Source: Myxococcales bacterium
GTDB taxonomy: Bacteria; Myxococcota_A; Polyangia; Nannocystales; Nannocystaceae
DNA: 64,000 nt
NCBI GenBank assembly: GCA_020633315.1
Contig: JACKDV010000016.1
Coordinates: 133,236 to 197,235 of the forward strand
Direction: 5' to 3'
Below the pieces are notes generated by a model. It worked only from the letters and a program-made list of their open reading frames with translations, ran no database searches and was not told the origin of the DNA. The translations under genes were made by a program, and so were the position numbers. Positions 51,678 through 59,645 of the stretch are shown in pieces (the first letter of the stretch is position 1; each line of letters starts with the position of its first letter).

Positions 51678-52229
51678 CTAGACGCAGGTCAGGTTGATCG
51701 TGTGCGAATGCCCGGAATCGAAGGTCGACTCCACCACCACCATCATGCCGGCCTCGAGCGCCGCGAAGTCATCCGGCGTGAGCGTGACCAAGTGAGTGTG
51801 GCCGCTCGTTCCCTGGATGTCATAGACCTGCTGGGCCCCGGACTCGACGTCCGCCAGGGGGACGAGCAGCTCGTGGCCGGGGTGGCCGAGAATCTCCACG
51901 CTGGGATCCGCGTCGCAGGCCGCTCCGCCGCCGGAGCCGGAGCCGGAGTCACCAGTGTCGGTGCCCGGGGGGGTGCTGGTGCTACCGGTGTCGTCCGGCG
52001 GCTCGCCCGAGCTGGAGGTCATGGGCTCGTTGGTGGTGGAGCCGCTGTCCTCCATCTGCTGGGTGGTGGTGCCTTGGCCGGAGGTGGTGCCGCCCGAGGA
52101 GCCGTCGGCCGCGTCGTCGGAGGTGGAGTCGTCGCCGGGGCAGCCGAAGGTGCCCAGCACGGCGGTGCTGCCCACGAAGCTCACGCTCAGGCGAAGGAAG
52201 TCATGGCGAGTGATCGTCTTGGAAGTCAT
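51678..52229 (-). CDS. Small lipoprotein with His-containing beta domain
   Basis: The 183-residue product has N-terminus MTSKTITRHDFLRLSVSFVG leading to FGC. This resembles a twin-arginine-type signal (TRRxFLRL) with the second Arg replaced by His; export is probably by Sec, or by Tat with a weak motif. After an Asp/Ser/Thr-rich linker of about 75 residues comes an 80-residue domain with GHPGHELLVP, GTSGHTHLVTLT and DSGHSHTINLTC. The repeated His-x-His could bind a metal ion. TATGGT lies 11 bases before the ATG. Function is unknown. Confidence 0.72.
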   Translation of the reverse strand: MTSKTITRHDFLRLSVSFVGSTAVLGTFGCPGDDSTSDDAADGSSGGTTSGQGTTTQQMEDSGSTTNEPMTSSSGEPPDDTGSTSTPPGTDTGDSGSGSGGGAACDADPSVEILGHPGHELLVPLADVESGAQQVYDIQGTSGHTHLVTLTPDDFAALEAGMMVVVESTFDSGHSHTINLTCV

Positions 52230-52240
52230 GGCGAGGGCGG

Positions 52241-52246
52241 ACCATA
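52241..52246 (-). promoter_or_regulatory. TATGGT hexamer before the small His-rich lipoprotein
   Basis: The minus-strand TATGGT is 11 bases before the ATG at 52229. Confidence 0.35.
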
Positions 52247-52408
52247 CCAGCCCGACTCGCCCCGACAAGGAGCCAGCCTCGCTCGATCGATGCCATCTTC
52301 CCTCGCGGGACGATCGGAGCGTGAGCACGCCTTCGAAACGAAGGCGCCGCGTCGACCTCGGGCAGCTTCGCCCTTCGGCCGCGCGGCGCCGCGCTCGAGT
52401 GCTCGGCC

Positions 52409-53701
52409 TCAGCCAGGCTCGCCGGCGGGCTCGGGCTCGGGCTGAGCCTCGTCCTCGACGGCCTCGTCCTCGCTGGGCTCGCCCTCGGCGGGCTCTCCCT
52501 CGTCCTCGACGGGCTCCTGGACCACCGCCCCGCTGCCGGGCAGCGTGGGCTTGGCGATGTACTCCTCGGGCAGACGCCCCTCGAGGCTGCCGAGGAAGGC
52601 GATCATCGACGACAGCTCGTCAGGGGTCAGCTCGCCCTTGGCGAGCTGGTGGGTCGCCATCTTCTGCACCATGTCCTCGAGCGAGGTGATCGAGCCGTCG
52701 TGCAGGTAGGGTCCGGTCTTGGTGATGTTGCGCAGCGAGGGCACCTTGAACACGAGCTTGTCGGCTTCGGCCTTGGTGATCTTGAAGCGGCCCTCGTCGG
52801 TCACGCCCTCCCAGGGCTTCACCGTGCCGAGCTTCTGGAACATGGTGCCGCCCACCGCCGGGCCCGTGTGGCACTGGATGCAGCCCGCGTTCATGAACAG
52901 GTCGAGACCCGCGAGCTGCTGCTCGTCGAGCGCGGTGAGCTTGCCGGCGAGGAAGTCGTCGAAGGGCCCGGGGGTCATCAGCTGACGCTCGAACGCCCCG
53001 ATGGCCTTGGCCATGTTGTCGTAGGTGATCGGATCGGGCTGGCCGGGGAAGGCGGTGGCGAAGGCCTCCACGTAGCCCGGCACCGCCTTGAGCGTGGCGA
53101 CCACCGTGGCCTCGTCGGGCATCGCCATCTCCACCGGGTTGAGCACCGGGCCCTTGGCCTGGTCCTCGAGGTCGGGCGAGCGGCCGTCCCAGAACTGCGC
53201 GAGGTACAGGCCCGCGTTGTAGACGGTGGGCGCGTTGCGATCGCCCTTCTGCCCCTGGAAGCCCAGCGAGGTCGCGAGCCGATGGCCGCCCTCCTCGCGC
53301 ACGTCCACCCCGAAGGCCTCGAGGTCGTGGCAGGTGGCACAGGCGATGTCACCTCCCTTGGAGAGGCGCGGATCGAAGTAGAGCATCCGGCCGAGGGTGA
53401 CCTTCTCCTCGGTGATCGGGTTGTTGCGGCTCTCGACCGCCTCGGGCAGCGGGGAGAACTGCTCCTTGGCCTTCTCGAGCAGCGCGGCCACCGACAGCGA
53501 CGAGGGGCGCGGAGGGACCGAGGGGAGGGTCTCGACCTCCTCGTGGGAGCCGGGCTCGGCCTTGGTCCACTTGGTGGGCGCTCCACCGGCATTGGGATCC
53601 TGGCAGGCTCCGAGGGCGATCGTGGCGATGGCGAGTCCGGCGCCGAGCCAACGCACGCCTCGTGTGCCGTCCGAGGATGTCCCGATGAAACCTTGTTTCA
53701 T
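52409..53701 (-). CDS. Di-haem cytochrome c peroxidase family lipoprotein (MauG/CcpA-like)
   Basis: The 430-residue product has a clear ribosome site (AAGGA, 7 bases before the ATG at 53701) and lipobox ALGAC. It has two haem-binding CxxCH sites, CATCHD and CIQCHT, with LGRMLYFDPRLSKGGDIACATCH and PSLRNITKTGPYLHDGS, characteristic of bacterial di-haem peroxidases and MauG. These reduce hydrogen peroxide in the periplasm or modify proteins. The last 60 residues are a Glu/Pro-rich tail. Haems would be attached after export, and the lipid anchors it to the membrane. It diverges from the gene at 53867. Confidence 0.9.
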   Translation of the reverse strand: MKQGFIGTSSDGTRGVRWLGAGLAIATIALGACQDPNAGGAPTKWTKAEPGSHEEVETLPSVPPRPSSLSVAALLEKAKEQFSPLPEAVESRNNPITEEKVTLGRMLYFDPRLSKGGDIACATCHDLEAFGVDVREEGGHRLATSLGFQGQKGDRNAPTVYNAGLYLAQFWDGRSPDLEDQAKGPVLNPVEMAMPDEATVVATLKAVPGYVEAFATAFPGQPDPITYDNMAKAIGAFERQLMTPGPFDDFLAGKLTALDEQQLAGLDLFMNAGCIQCHTGPAVGGTMFQKLGTVKPWEGVTDEGRFKITKAEADKLVFKVPSLRNITKTGPYLHDGSITSLEDMVQKMATHQLAKGELTPDELSSMIAFLGSLEGRLPEEYIAKPTLPGSGAVVQEPVEDEGEPAEGEPSEDEAVEDEAQPEPEPAGEPG

Positions 53702-53866
53702 GCCGAGTCCTTTACACCTGGAGCCGGCCCGAGGCAACGGGGGCCGGCCGACGTCGCCGTCGCGCCCCACGGGCCGAGGAACGTCGTTGGCCTCGCGGCG
53801 GGGGCCGAGACCCCGGGAGCCTCGACTTGCCGCCCTCGATGGGCGCTGCCACGATCCGAGGCACAG

Positions 53867-54421
53867 ATGCGCGGCAGATCGAAGGCGATGGTGGTGGGAC
53901 TGGCCCTGGGGGGCGTGCTCGGCACGGCGAGCTGCGGCGGCGGAGGAGCGGCCTCTCCCACGGAGCGGCTGTGGGTCTCCGGCGTGCCCACCAACCCCAA
54001 GGACGATCTCACCGCCTTCCTCACGATGCGCACCGAAGAGGATCGCTACCTCGGGGCCTTCTTCCAGGGCACGCTGCTGCGAGGGGGACACGACGTGTTT
54101 CGCTGGACCCCGGTGGGGGACGAGCGCGCGCAGATCGAGTTCCTGCAGGACGGCAAGCGCGTGGCCCTGCGCTTCGAGACCTGCAAGCCCTCCAAGGGCT
54201 TCGATCACTGCATCCTGGTGCACGGCGATCCCACGGGCACGCAGAGGTACCAGTCGCGCAAGCGCTGGGTGGTGCGTCGGCCTGGCCGCAAGCGCGACGC
54301 CACGGTGGGGATGGTCACCCAGGCGATGCTCGAGCTGGCCGAGGACGACGCCGAGCTGAGCGCGGCCCTCGATGCCGCGGCGGCCGTGCTCGAGGCCCCC
54401 GCCGAGGACGAGGCCCGTTGA
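53867..54421 (+). CDS. Lipoprotein of unknown function upstream of patatin
   Basis: The 184-residue product starts MRGRSKAM with a hydrophobic signal and LGTASC. I recognise no family. The mature part has TERLWVSGVPTNPKD, then a strand-rich segment (AFFQGTLLRGGHDVF, ALRFETC) and a C-terminal acidic helix (ELAEDDAELSAALDAAAAVLE). The stop overlaps the TTG of the patatin gene (TTGA), so the two are translated together. No close -10 hexamer is seen at its start, but the 165 bp divergent region holds the promoter shared with the peroxidase gene. Confidence 0.68.
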   Translation: MRGRSKAMVVGLALGGVLGTASCGGGGAASPTERLWVSGVPTNPKDDLTAFLTMRTEEDRYLGAFFQGTLLRGGHDVFRWTPVGDERAQIEFLQDGKRVALRFETCKPSKGFDHCILVHGDPTGTQRYQSRKRWVVRRPGRKRDATVGMVTQAMLELAEDDAELSAALDAAAAVLEAPAEDEAR

Positions 54422-55194
54422 GCGGGGCGCAGGGGTCCGCTCCCGCGTCGCTCACCCGGGCGCAGTGGCTGGCCCGCGAGCCCTTCACCCTGATGCTGGG
54501 CGCGGGCTTCTTCGGCTTCTTCTCCCACACCGGCTTCCTGCAGGCCCTCGAGGCGGCGGGGCTGCGGCCGCGTCGGGTGGTGGGCTGCTCGGCGGGGGCG
54601 CTGGCGGGCGGCCTGTGGTCGAGCGGGCTGAGCGGGGACGAGCTGGCGAGGGAGCTGCTGTCGCTGCGCCGCGAGGAGTTCTGGGATCCGGGCCTGCCCC
54701 TGGGCGGGCTGCTCAAGGGGCGCAAGTTCAACCGCAAGCTCCAGCAGGTGCTCGCCCGCAGCGGCGCCCGACACCTGCACGAGTGCCGCGTGCCCTTCAC
54801 CGCCATCGTCCACGACGTGGTGCGCCGCCGCACCGTGGCCATGGACCAGGGGCGCCTCGACCTCGCCATCCAGGCCTCGTGCACGGTCCCGCTGATGTTC
54901 CGCCCGGTGTGGGTGGAGGGGCGGCTGTTGGTGGACGGAGGCGTGAGCGATCGCGTGGGGATGAGCGCGGTGGAGCCCGACGAGCGCGTGCTGATGCACT
55001 ACCTGCCCTCGCGGCGCCGTCTGCTCCGGCCGAGCCGGCAGGCTCCGCCCGCCGAGATCCCAGGGCAGCGGCTGATGGTGATCACGCCCGACCTGCCGCG
55101 GGTGACCCCGTTCCGCCTCGATCAGGGCCCGGTGGCGCTGCGGCGCACGCGGGAGCACGCCGAGCGCTGGCTCGCCGAGCCGGTCGACGCGTAG
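54418..55194 (+). CDS. Patatin-like phospholipase
   Basis: The 258-residue product starts at a TTG overlapping the previous stop. It shows the patatin pattern: an oxyanion-hole stretch LGAGFFGFFSHTGFL (usually GGGxxG), the nucleophile elbow GCSAG in VVGCSAGALAGG, and the catalytic Asp in VDGGVSD. The Ser-Asp dyad is present, so acyl hydrolase or phospholipase A activity is expected. There is no signal or membrane segment. Its coupling to a lipoprotein gene suggests a role in envelope lipid turnover, which is inferred. Confidence 0.85.
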   Translation: MSGAQGSAPASLTRAQWLAREPFTLMLGAGFFGFFSHTGFLQALEAAGLRPRRVVGCSAGALAGGLWSSGLSGDELARELLSLRREEFWDPGLPLGGLLKGRKFNRKLQQVLARSGARHLHECRVPFTAIVHDVVRRRTVAMDQGRLDLAIQASCTVPLMFRPVWVEGRLLVDGGVSDRVGMSAVEPDERVLMHYLPSRRRLLRPSRQAPPAEIPGQRLMVITPDLPRVTPFRLDQGPVALRRTREHAERWLAEPVDA

Positions 55195-55263
55195 CCCGGA
55201 GGCGGCTCGCGTGTCGCCCGAGCGCAGCCCTCGTCCGAGCGCCTCGCTCGGGTCCGAGCGAGC

Positions 55264-56370
55264 TCAGCCCACCGGGGTGGTGTGCGGGGTGTCGTCGCCG
55301 TCGCAGCCCCAGCCGAAGTTGTCCAGGAACACGTAGCTGTCGAGGATCGAGTCGCTCAGGTCGAACACGGCCAGCACCAGGGTGATCGTCTCGCCCGGGG
55401 TCACCGGCGCGGTGGAGTTGAGCCAGGTGGTGCCCGCGTGCTGCCGCATGCAGGTGCCTGCGAGCTGGGGCAGGCTGCCGCTGTCGTCGCGGAAGTCGAG
55501 GAAGCCGGCGTTGAGCGAGATCGGGTTGCCCGCGTTGTCGAACGAGATGTTGCCGGTCCAGCTCTCCGACTCGAGCCAGCCGATGTACATGTCGTTGAAG
55601 GGGCTGCCGTAGTACCAGGGGTACTCGGTGGAGAAGAACGCGAAGTCGTAGCTCACCGAGTTGTTGGTGATCGGCACGTCGGCCACGATCCGCAGCTCGG
55701 TGTAGTCGTTGGCCGAGCCGCCCTGGTTGAACTGCCCCTGGATGGTGTTGGAGCAGTCGCCGGTGCCCAGCAGGCTCGGGGTGGTCGAGCAGTCGCCGCT
55801 CACGTCGTTGGTGCGGATGGGCGAGGGCAGGGTGGTGCCGTGGTCGTACTGGGCGCCCAGGTCGTCGTTGCAGTGGGTGGGATCGATGTCGAGATCGCCG
55901 AAGGGGGTCTCGAGATCGAGGTCGGTGGTGAAGCCGCTGCCGAGCACCGCGAAGGCCGAGCCCTCGCGCGGGGCCCAGGTGTTGGTGCTGCCGAAGCCGG
56001 TGCGCACCGACATCGCGGCCGGGTTGCCCGAGGAGCTCACCTCCACGACGGCGTCGCCGGGGCAGTTGAGGCCGAGCGCCGCGATCATGTCGTTGGCTCC
56101 CGCATCGCAGGGAGTGTGCGTGGACGGGACGCACTCGCCGCAGTCGCCTCCCTCGGCGCAGGGCAGCCCGCCCGAGCCCCCGCCCACGTCGAGCTTCTCC
56201 TCCGTCTCGCCGCCGCCCATGGCGTCGTCGTTGGTGGCACCCTGCCCATCGGTGGGGAAGGGGATGCCGGTGAGGGGGCTGGTCTCCGCGGGGGCATCGT
56301 CGGCGACGCAGCCGATCCCCACGAGGGTGAGGGTCACCAAGAGGGAGCACGAAACCGACGAACCACGCAT
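55264..56370 (-). CDS. Choice-of-anchor-L-like lipoprotein
   Basis: The 368-residue product has lipobox VGIGC, a Gly/Asp-rich N-terminal segment and paired Cys (CAEGGDCGECVPSTHTPCD). The main domain follows (about 100-365) with MSVRTGFGSTNTW, GSGFTTDLD, DYTELRIVADVPITNNSVSYDFAFFSTEYP and DSYVFLDNFGWGC, matching the choice-of-anchor L pattern found in secreted or surface proteins. The ATG at 56370 is preferred over the adjacent GTG at 56373. It is divergent from the exonuclease, with 187 bp between. Confidence 0.8.
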   Translation of the reverse strand: MRGSSVSCSLLVTLTLVGIGCVADDAPAETSPLTGIPFPTDGQGATNDDAMGGGETEEKLDVGGGSGGLPCAEGGDCGECVPSTHTPCDAGANDMIAALGLNCPGDAVVEVSSSGNPAAMSVRTGFGSTNTWAPREGSAFAVLGSGFTTDLDLETPFGDLDIDPTHCNDDLGAQYDHGTTLPSPIRTNDVSGDCSTTPSLLGTGDCSNTIQGQFNQGGSANDYTELRIVADVPITNNSVSYDFAFFSTEYPWYYGSPFNDMYIGWLESESWTGNISFDNAGNPISLNAGFLDFRDDSGSLPQLAGTCMRQHAGTTWLNSTAPVTPGETITLVLAVFDLSDSILDSYVFLDNFGWGCDGDDTPHTTPVG

Positions 56371-56379
56371 CACTACATC

Positions 56380-56385
56380 ACGCTA
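56380..56385 (-). promoter_or_regulatory. TAGCGT hexamer before the choice-of-anchor-L gene
   Basis: The minus-strand TAGCGT ends 9 bases before the ATG at 56370. Confidence 0.45.
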
Positions 56386-56542
56386 GCAGGGGCGCGGGTC
56401 CGCTCCAAGCCGGCAAGACCCTGCTTCCAAGTGAGGGTGCGAGGCGCGCTGGTTTCGGTCGAGGAAATGTCGGTGCCGGGAAGCAATCCCCTTGCGGCGG
56501 CCGAAATTCGAGGACGTCGGGGTGGTCCCGGGCGACCTTCGG

Positions 56543-56548
56543 TATAAC
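56543..56548 (+). promoter_or_regulatory. TATAAC hexamer before the exonuclease gene
   Basis: TATAAC ends 9 bases before the ATG at 56558. Confidence 0.4.
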
Positions 56549-56557
56549 CCGCGCTCC

Positions 56558-57427
56558 ATGTCCGACGACACGACCCCGGCCGACGAGACGATCGCGCGAC
56601 TCGGTGCACGCTTCGAGGAGTTCTGGCGTGCGCTGTCCCGTCCGGTGGTCTTCTTCGACATCGAGGCCACGGGCACCGACCCCGTCAACGATCGCATCGT
56701 CGAGCTGTCGGTGGTGCGGGTGGGCGTTCCTCCGCAGGGGGTGAGCGCGCCGCGGACCTGGCGGATCAACCCCGGCGTGCGGATCCCCGTGGAGGCCAGC
56801 GAGATCCACGGGATCCACGACGACGACCTGGTCGAGGCGCCGAGCTTCGCCGCGATCGCCGGCGAGCTCGCCGAGCTCTTCACGGGGGCCGACCTGGCCG
56901 GCTTCAGCGTGGGTCGCTTCGACGTCCGCATCCTCGCCGCCGAGCTCGCGCGCGCCGGCTCCGATCTCGATCTCGGCGCCAGCCGGGTGATCGACGCGCA
57001 GGTGATCTTCCACCAGCGAGAGCCCCGCAACCTCGCCGCCGCGCTGCGCTTCTACTGCGACAAGGAGCTGGTGGACGCCCACGGGGCCGAGGCCGACACC
57101 CTGGCCTCGCTCGAGGTCTTCGCCGGGCAGCTCGCTCGCTACGAGGACCTGCCCATCGAGCTCGACGCCCTGCACGAGCAGAGCAGCGCCCACAACGACG
57201 CCTACTGCGACGGGCAGCGCCGCTTCATGTGGCGGGACAACGAGCCCGTCTTCAACTTCGGGCGCATGCGGGGCAAGAGCCTGCGGACGATCGCCTCCGA
57301 TCCGCAGGAGCGTCGCTACCTGCGGTGGTTCCTCGACAGCGGCTTCGACGAGGACGCCAAGTCGATCGTCCGCGATGCTCTGCAGGGACGGATCCGCCGT
57401 CGACCCAAGCGCCGCCGCACCGGCTGA
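56558..57427 (+). CDS. DnaQ-like 3'-5' exonuclease with DUF3820-like C-terminus
   Basis: The 289-residue product has the DEDDh residues: FFDIEATGTD (Asp and Glu of ExoI), GFSVGRFD (Asp of ExoII) and HGAEADTLASLEVF (His and Asp of ExoIII). The last 70 residues (FNFGRMRGKSLRTIA, YLRWFLDSGFDEDAK) match the short DUF3820-type domain that often follows such exonucleases. This resembles the epsilon-like exonucleases rather than full DNA polymerase III subunits. It likely trims single-stranded 3' ends in DNA repair. TATAAC lies just upstream of the start, and it is convergent with cysE with 6 bp between stops. Confidence 0.88.
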   Translation: MSDDTTPADETIARLGARFEEFWRALSRPVVFFDIEATGTDPVNDRIVELSVVRVGVPPQGVSAPRTWRINPGVRIPVEASEIHGIHDDDLVEAPSFAAIAGELAELFTGADLAGFSVGRFDVRILAAELARAGSDLDLGASRVIDAQVIFHQREPRNLAAALRFYCDKELVDAHGAEADTLASLEVFAGQLARYEDLPIELDALHEQSSAHNDAYCDGQRRFMWRDNEPVFNFGRMRGKSLRTIASDPQERRYLRWFLDSGFDEDAKSIVRDALQGRIRRRPKRRRTG

Positions 57428-57433
57428 GCGCGC

Positions 57434-58387
57434 TCAGGATCCGGTGGCCACGGGGGTGGTGGAGGGCTCGCTGCCCCCCGAGGAGAAGCGCAGCGAGGGG
57501 TTGTGCAGCGCCACCGTGGTGCCCGGCGGCACGCTGCGGGTGAGCCACACGTTGCCGCCGATGGTGGAGCCGCGGCCGATCACCGTGTCGCCGCCGAGGA
57601 TCGTGGCGCCAGCGTAGATCGTGACCTCGTCCTCGAGGGTGGGGTGGCGCTGCTTGAGCTGGCGGGCGTTGGGGGCCACCGACAGCGCGCCCAGGGTCAC
57701 GCCCTGGTAGAGCTTGACGCGCTCGCCGATCACCGTGGTCTCGCCCACCACCACGCCGGTGCCGTGATCGATGAAGAAGCTCCGGCCGATGCGGGCGCCG
57801 GGGTGGATGTCGATGCCGGTGCGGCTGTGCACCAGCTCGGACATCATGCGGGGGATGAGCGGCACGCCCAGGCGGTGGAGCTCGTGGGCGATGCGGTGCA
57901 CCGCGATCGCCTGCACTCCCGGGTAGCTCAGGATCACCTCGGCCGCCGAGCTCGCGGCCGGGTCGCCGGCGAGGGCGGCCTGCACGTCGGTGTCGAGCAC
58001 GGCCCGGATGCCGGGGATCGCCTGGATCAGATCGATGGCGAGCTGGTGGGCCCGGCGGGCGATGTCTCCTCCGTCGCTGGGACCGGCGCCCGGCCGCGCG
58101 GGAGCCCCCGACTCGGACAGCGCCCGCGCCACGCTGCGCTCCAGGCCGCGCAGCACCCGGGCACAGCGCTCGCCCACGAAGTAGCGCGCCGTCAGCTCGT
58201 CGAGCTGGTCGCGGACGAAGTAGCCGGGAAAGAGGATCGCCACCAGGTCGTCGAGCAGCTGCTCCACCTCGGCGCGCGACGGGAGGTTCTGCCCGTCGAG
58301 GTGGTTGATGTTCCCGTGCTCGGCGTACGACCGCATGATGCCGTCGATGGCGCGGGCGAGCATTTGCTGTTCGGGCGGGGTGGACAT
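57434..58387 (-). CDS. cysE: Serine O-acetyltransferase
   Basis: The 317-residue product has a helical N-terminal part (about 1-150, longer than in the usual bacterial enzyme) and a left-handed beta-helix of hexapeptide repeats. It includes GIDIHPGARIGRSFFIDHGTGVVVGETTVIG, the CysE/EpsC signature with the catalytic His and Asp. It makes O-acetylserine from serine and acetyl-CoA, the first step of cysteine synthesis. The extended N-terminus and overall length are those of the EpsC-type enzymes. TATGTT lies 13 bases before the ATG at 58387; an in-frame ATG at 58405 is possible. Confidence 0.9.
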   Translation of the reverse strand: MSTPPEQQMLARAIDGIMRSYAEHGNINHLDGQNLPSRAEVEQLLDDLVAILFPGYFVRDQLDELTARYFVGERCARVLRGLERSVARALSESGAPARPGAGPSDGGDIARRAHQLAIDLIQAIPGIRAVLDTDVQAALAGDPAASSAAEVILSYPGVQAIAVHRIAHELHRLGVPLIPRMMSELVHSRTGIDIHPGARIGRSFFIDHGTGVVVGETTVIGERVKLYQGVTLGALSVAPNARQLKQRHPTLEDEVTIYAGATILGGDTVIGRGSTIGGNVWLTRSVPPGTTVALHNPSLRFSSGGSEPSTTPVATGS

Positions 58388-58400
58388 GGGCCGGAGGGGG

Positions 58401-58406
58401 AACATA
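58401..58406 (-). promoter_or_regulatory. TATGTT hexamer before cysE
   Basis: The minus-strand TATGTT is 13 bases before the ATG at 58387. Confidence 0.4.
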
Positions 58407-58489
58407 GCCGGGCCCCATTCTTGGGGCCAGGCCCCAGCTCGGGATACGATGGCGACGCCACGCGCCCTCGCACGGTTACGTCGTCGCTC

Positions 58490-58738
58490 GTGTCGTCCCC
58501 CGATTCCTCGTCTGCTGCGCTCCGTCGCCTCGTCCGCGAGCACCTGCTCGAGCGCAGCGAGGGGATGTCGCCGGCCTCGCTCGCGGCCTTCATCGCGGGC
58601 TGGGGCAGCGCGCTCGATCTGCTGCGTCGCTCCGAGGCCGAGCTGCCGTGGGTGAGCCCCGAGCGTCACCGCTGGATCGTCGAGCTCATCGATGCCGTCG
58701 AGGAGGCATCGCGCGTCGAGCTCGACGACGAGGACTGA
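58490..58738 (+). CDS. Small protein of unknown function, divergent from cysE
   Basis: The GTG at 58490 gives 82 residues. It is mostly helical: LRRLVREHLLERSEGMSPASLAAFIAGWGSALDLL, then HRWIVELIDAVEEASRVEL. There is no signal, metal or catalytic motif. Codon use and third-position GC match its neighbours, which supports it being real, but the evidence is modest. It ends 15 bp before a 10-bp inverted repeat that may terminate both this gene and the convergent one. Confidence 0.5.
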   Translation: MSSPDSSSAALRRLVREHLLERSEGMSPASLAAFIAGWGSALDLLRRSEAELPWVSPERHRWIVELIDAVEEASRVELDDED

Positions 58739-58753
58739 TCTTCGAACGAAGCG

Positions 58754-58820
58754 AGGGCGCCTTCGCGACCTCGAGTGACCGTTTCGGGTTCGGTCGGCTC
58801 GAAGGGTGCCAAGGCGCCCT
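58754..58820. terminator. 10-bp inverted repeat between convergent genes
   Basis: AGGGCGCCTT (58754-58763) and AAGGCGCCCT (58811-58820) pair perfectly across 47 bases. It may terminate transcription from both sides, or it may be a protein site. Confidence 0.35.
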
Positions 58821-58863
58821 GCCGGTAGGCTGTATCGGGCAGCCCCCTACAATCGATCGCGCG

Positions 58864-59130
58864 TCACTGGCTCTCGGGGAGAGTGCTACGCGGCGCCGCC
58901 GGGTTGGGCGAGGTGGGCGGACGATGATCGCGAGCCGTGGGAACGCCCTGGGTTGCCTGGGGCGCCGGGGGCCAGTCGATGTGGTGCTTGATCATCCGCC
59001 GCTTCAGCGCGTGACGAGTGATTCCCAGCAGCTGCGCGGCATCGACGATGCTGCCCGCGCGATTGAGGGCCTGCTGGCAGAGGAGTCGCTCGGCTTTGCG
59101 GAGGTTGAGGTCTTCCAAGAGAATCGGCAT
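58864..59130 (-). CDS. Small Fis-type DNA-binding protein
   Basis: The 88-residue product has a short helix (LEDLNLRKAERLLCQQAL) followed by the Fis-type helix-turn-helix SIVDAAQLLGITRHALKRRMIKH, and a low-complexity Pro/Arg tail. The HTH matches the C-terminal DNA-binding module of NtrC-family regulators without the AAA+ or receiver domains. It could act as a small DNA-binding modulator. TATCCT ends 7 bases before the ATG at 59130. It diverges from the REC-PATAN-Roadblock gene across a 515 bp intergenic region with palindromes. Confidence 0.8.
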   Translation of the reverse strand: MPILLEDLNLRKAERLLCQQALNRAGSIVDAAQLLGITRHALKRRMIKHHIDWPPAPQATQGVPTARDHRPPTSPNPAAPRSTLPESQ

Positions 59131-59645
59131 GACCCAGAGGATATGTGAAAACGAACTGGTGGGAAATCCATGTCGCGTGCTCGTGACTACATTCGAATCG
59201 CGCTTCCTCACTGCGCAAACGCGCAGTTGAAATGCGTCGCAATTGGTCATGCGCTGAATGCGTATAGTTTTGTTATGCAGACGGCGCGCGGATCCACAAA
59301 GAAATTGAGGGTATTCCCGACGAGAATGGAGCGCCTGGGCCCCCATTTGCGTAATCGAACGGCCCTACAGGGCCATCGCAACGATTATAGCGGATCGACC
59401 AATATGGATGGGCGTATTCGGCCGACTCCCGTCGCTTCCGAGCCATGATCTGCGCGATATCGCGCTAATGGATGCCTGGAGATCTCTTCCGCGCGGCCTT
59501 CCCACCGACGCTCACCATGTCCGTCGGTCGGCCGCGACTTGCGCGGGCGTTTATCCACCGTGTTTTCTTCGGTGTTCGGGGCGGCACTGAGTACCATGCG
59601 GGCCGCGCCGTGCCGGACGTAGGTCGTTCTACTTCGCGCCATCCC
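59131..59645. promoter_or_regulatory. Long divergent intergenic region with palindromes
   Basis: This 515 bp region holds TATCCT for the leftward gene (59138-59143, minus strand). It has a hairpin ACTGCGC-AAAC-GCGCAGT (59210-59227), TATAGT (59263-59268, plus strand) and the palindrome GGCCCT-AC-AGGGCC (59361-59374). GC is lower than in the coding regions. No open reading frame of quality is seen. Confidence 0.6.
59138..59143 (-). promoter_or_regulatory. TATCCT hexamer before the Fis-type gene
   Basis: The minus-strand TATCCT ends 7 bases before the ATG at 59130. Confidence 0.45.
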
